6,239 bases of DNA from Actinomycetes bacterium (GTDB taxonomy: Bacteria > Actinomycetota > Actinomycetes > S36-B12): positions 1-6,239 of the forward strand of contig JAUHZW010000125.1 of assembly GCA_030425745.1 (NCBI GenBank), given 5' to 3'. A program made the position numbers and the translations under genes. The first letter of the stretch is position 1. Each line of letters begins with the position of its first letter. The notes below the pieces were generated by a model. It was given only the letters and a program-made list of their open reading frames with translations. It ran no database searches and was not told the DNA's origin. Positions 4,964 to 6,239 of this stretch are shown here, one piece after another.

Positions 4964-6239
4964 ATGCCCGACATGCCCACCCTGTCCGTCGCCGTGCTCG
5001 GCGGCGGCACCGTCGGCTCGTCCGTCGTCCGGATGCTGCTCGAGCAGGCCGATGAGCTTCGCGAGCGCGTCGGCGCGCGCCTGGAGGTGACCGGGGTCGC
5101 CGTGCGCGACGCCGGCAAGCCCCGCGAGGGTGTTCCGGCCCCGCTCATCACCACCGATGCGGCTGCCCTCGCGGCGAGCGGCGCGGACATCGTCGTGGAG
5201 CTGATCGGCGGGATCGATGAGGCCCGATCGCTCATCCTCGCGGCGATGGCGGCGGGCTCCAGCGTCATCACCGCGAACAAGGCGCTGATGGCCGAGGACG
5301 GTGCCACCCTCTATGCGGCAGCGGCCGAGCACGGTGTCGACCTGTACTTCGAGGCGTCGGTCGCTGGCGCGATCCCGCTGCTGCGCCCCCTGCGGGAGTC
5401 CCTGGCCGGTGACCGTGTCACCAAGGTGATGGGCATCGTCAACGGCTCCACCAACTACATGCTCACCAAGATGGACGAGGAGGGCGTCGAGTACGCCGAC
5501 GTGTTCGACGAGGCCACGGCGCTGGGCTACCTCGAGGCCGATCCGAGCCTCGACATCGACGGTCACGACGCCGCGGCCAAGGCGGCCATCCTCGCCGAGC
5601 TCGCCTTCCACACCCGGGTCACGATCGACGACGTCTCCTGCGAGGGCATCTCCCAGGTCACGGCCGATGATGTCCGGGCCGCGCAGCAGATGGGGTTCGT
5701 GATCAAGCTGCTCGCTGTGGCCGAGCGGGCCGACGACGGCGTCATCGTCCGCGTTCATCCGACGATGCTGCCTCGGGACCATCCGCTCGCATCCGTCCGC
5801 GGATCCTTCAATGCCGTGTTCGTCGAGGCCGAGGCGGCCGGTGAGCTCATGTTCTACGGCCGAGGTGCCGGCGGCTTCCCGACCGCGAGCGCTGTCATGG
5901 GCGATCTCGTCACCGCCGCGCGCAATCGTGTGGTGGGTGGTCGCGGACCGGGGGAGAGCACCTACGGCAACCTCCCGACCCTGCCGGTGGGCCATGCCCG
6001 CACGCGGTACTACCTCAACCTCGACGTCGCGGATCGCCCCGGTGTGCTCGCGACGATCGCATCGACCTTCGCGGACAACGACGTCAGCATCCAGGTCGTC
6101 CGACAGGATGGCCACGGTGATGACGCGGGGCTGATCGTTCGGACCCATCTGGCCAGGGACGCCGATCTCCGCAGCACCGTCGAGCAGCTGTCGGGCATGG
6201 ACGAGGTCCGGGCCGTTCTGGGTGTCATGCGAGTCGAAG
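4964..6239 (+). CDS. hom: Homoserine dehydrogenase (3' end cut by window)
   Basis: This enzyme reduces L-aspartate-4-semialdehyde to L-homoserine with NAD(P)H, the branch point leading to threonine and methionine. 425 codons are visible and the frame is still open at the edge. The N-terminal Rossmann fold has VLGGGTVGSS (11-20) and VVELIGG (77-83), with TANKALMA at 103-110. The catalytic domain contains YFEASVAGAIPLLRPLRESL (128-147), MGIVNGSTNYML (156-167) and GYLEADPSLDIDGHDAAAKA (188-207), where D202 and K206 correspond to the catalytic pair of the yeast enzyme. GRGAGGFPTASAV follows at 299-311. A C-terminal ACT domain from about residue 348 (YYLNLDVADRPGVLATIAS) is the regulatory module typical of monofunctional bacterial enzymes, usually linked to threonine feedback inhibition. 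The visible end, GVMRVE, is close to the usual C-terminus, so probably only a few residues are missing. In actinobacteria thrC and thrB often follow; that lies outside the window. Confidence 0.96.
   Translation, partial: MPDMPTLSVAVLGGGTVGSSVVRMLLEQADELRERVGARLEVTGVAVRDAGKPREGVPAPLITTDAAALAASGADIVVELIGGIDEARSLILAAMAAGSSVITANKALMAEDGATLYAAAAEHGVDLYFEASVAGAIPLLRPLRESLAGDRVTKVMGIVNGSTNYMLTKMDEEGVEYADVFDEATALGYLEADPSLDIDGHDAAAKAAILAELAFHTRVTIDDVSCEGISQVTADDVRAAQQMGFVIKLLAVAERADDGVIVRVHPTMLPRDHPLASVRGSFNAVFVEAEAAGELMFYGRGAGGFPTASAVMGDLVTAARNRVVGGRGPGESTYGNLPTLPVGHARTRYYLNLDVADRPGVLATIASTFADNDVSIQVVRQDGHGDDAGLIVRTHLARDADLRSTVEQLSGMDEVRAVLGVMRVE

Noticed and set aside
3344..6148. A 934-codon open frame on the minus strand, antisense to lysA and hom
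   Set aside because: It lies wholly opposite two well-conserved enzymes. Its translation is rich in Asp, His, Gly, Val and Arg with no recognisable domain, as expected when the third positions of GC-rich codons suppress stops on the opposite strand.

Overview
The window reads as the chromosome of a high-GC Gram-positive bacterium (Actinomycetota). The base composition is very GC-rich and codon third positions are almost all G or C. The gene set and order, with argS directly followed by lysA and then hom, are a classic actinobacterial arrangement. I cannot place it to genus from the sequence alone.

Layout: (1) 13-930 (+) is a six-helix YihY/BrkB-family membrane protein whose true start may lie just outside the window. 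(2) 927-1235 (-) is an unrecognised 102-residue protein with an acidic head, a low-complexity linker and two C-terminal membrane helices. It converges on the BrkB-like gene, and the two stop codons overlap in one CTAG. (3) 1326-1357 is a strong intrinsic terminator oriented for (4) cspA, a 67-residue cold-shock protein at 1396-1599 (-). (5) 1600-1829 is a divergent control region. It holds the cspA leader with a GC-rich hairpin, a possible cspA -10 element, and a TAGGCT -10-like box placed so that argS mRNA could begin at the start codon. (6) 1830-3488 (+) argS, 3515-4930 (+) lysA and 4964-6239 (+) hom (cut by the window edge a few residues before its expected end) form a tight co-directional cluster with gaps of 26 and 33 bases.

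How the genes fit together: argS charges tRNA-Arg. lysA performs the last step of lysine synthesis from meso-diaminopimelate. hom commits aspartate semialdehyde to homoserine, and so to threonine and methionine. The cluster therefore couples a translation enzyme to two competing branches of the aspartate family. The minus-strand genes (cspA and the small membrane protein) are a separate unit facing away from argS.

I see no mobile element, CRISPR array, RNA gene, phage remnant or defence system, and no evidence for a new multi-gene system. The points worth a second look are small: the possible leaderless starts of the + strand genes, the strand-specific hairpin in the cspA leader, and the uncharacterised two-helix protein. 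Every intergenic stretch is under 300 bases.
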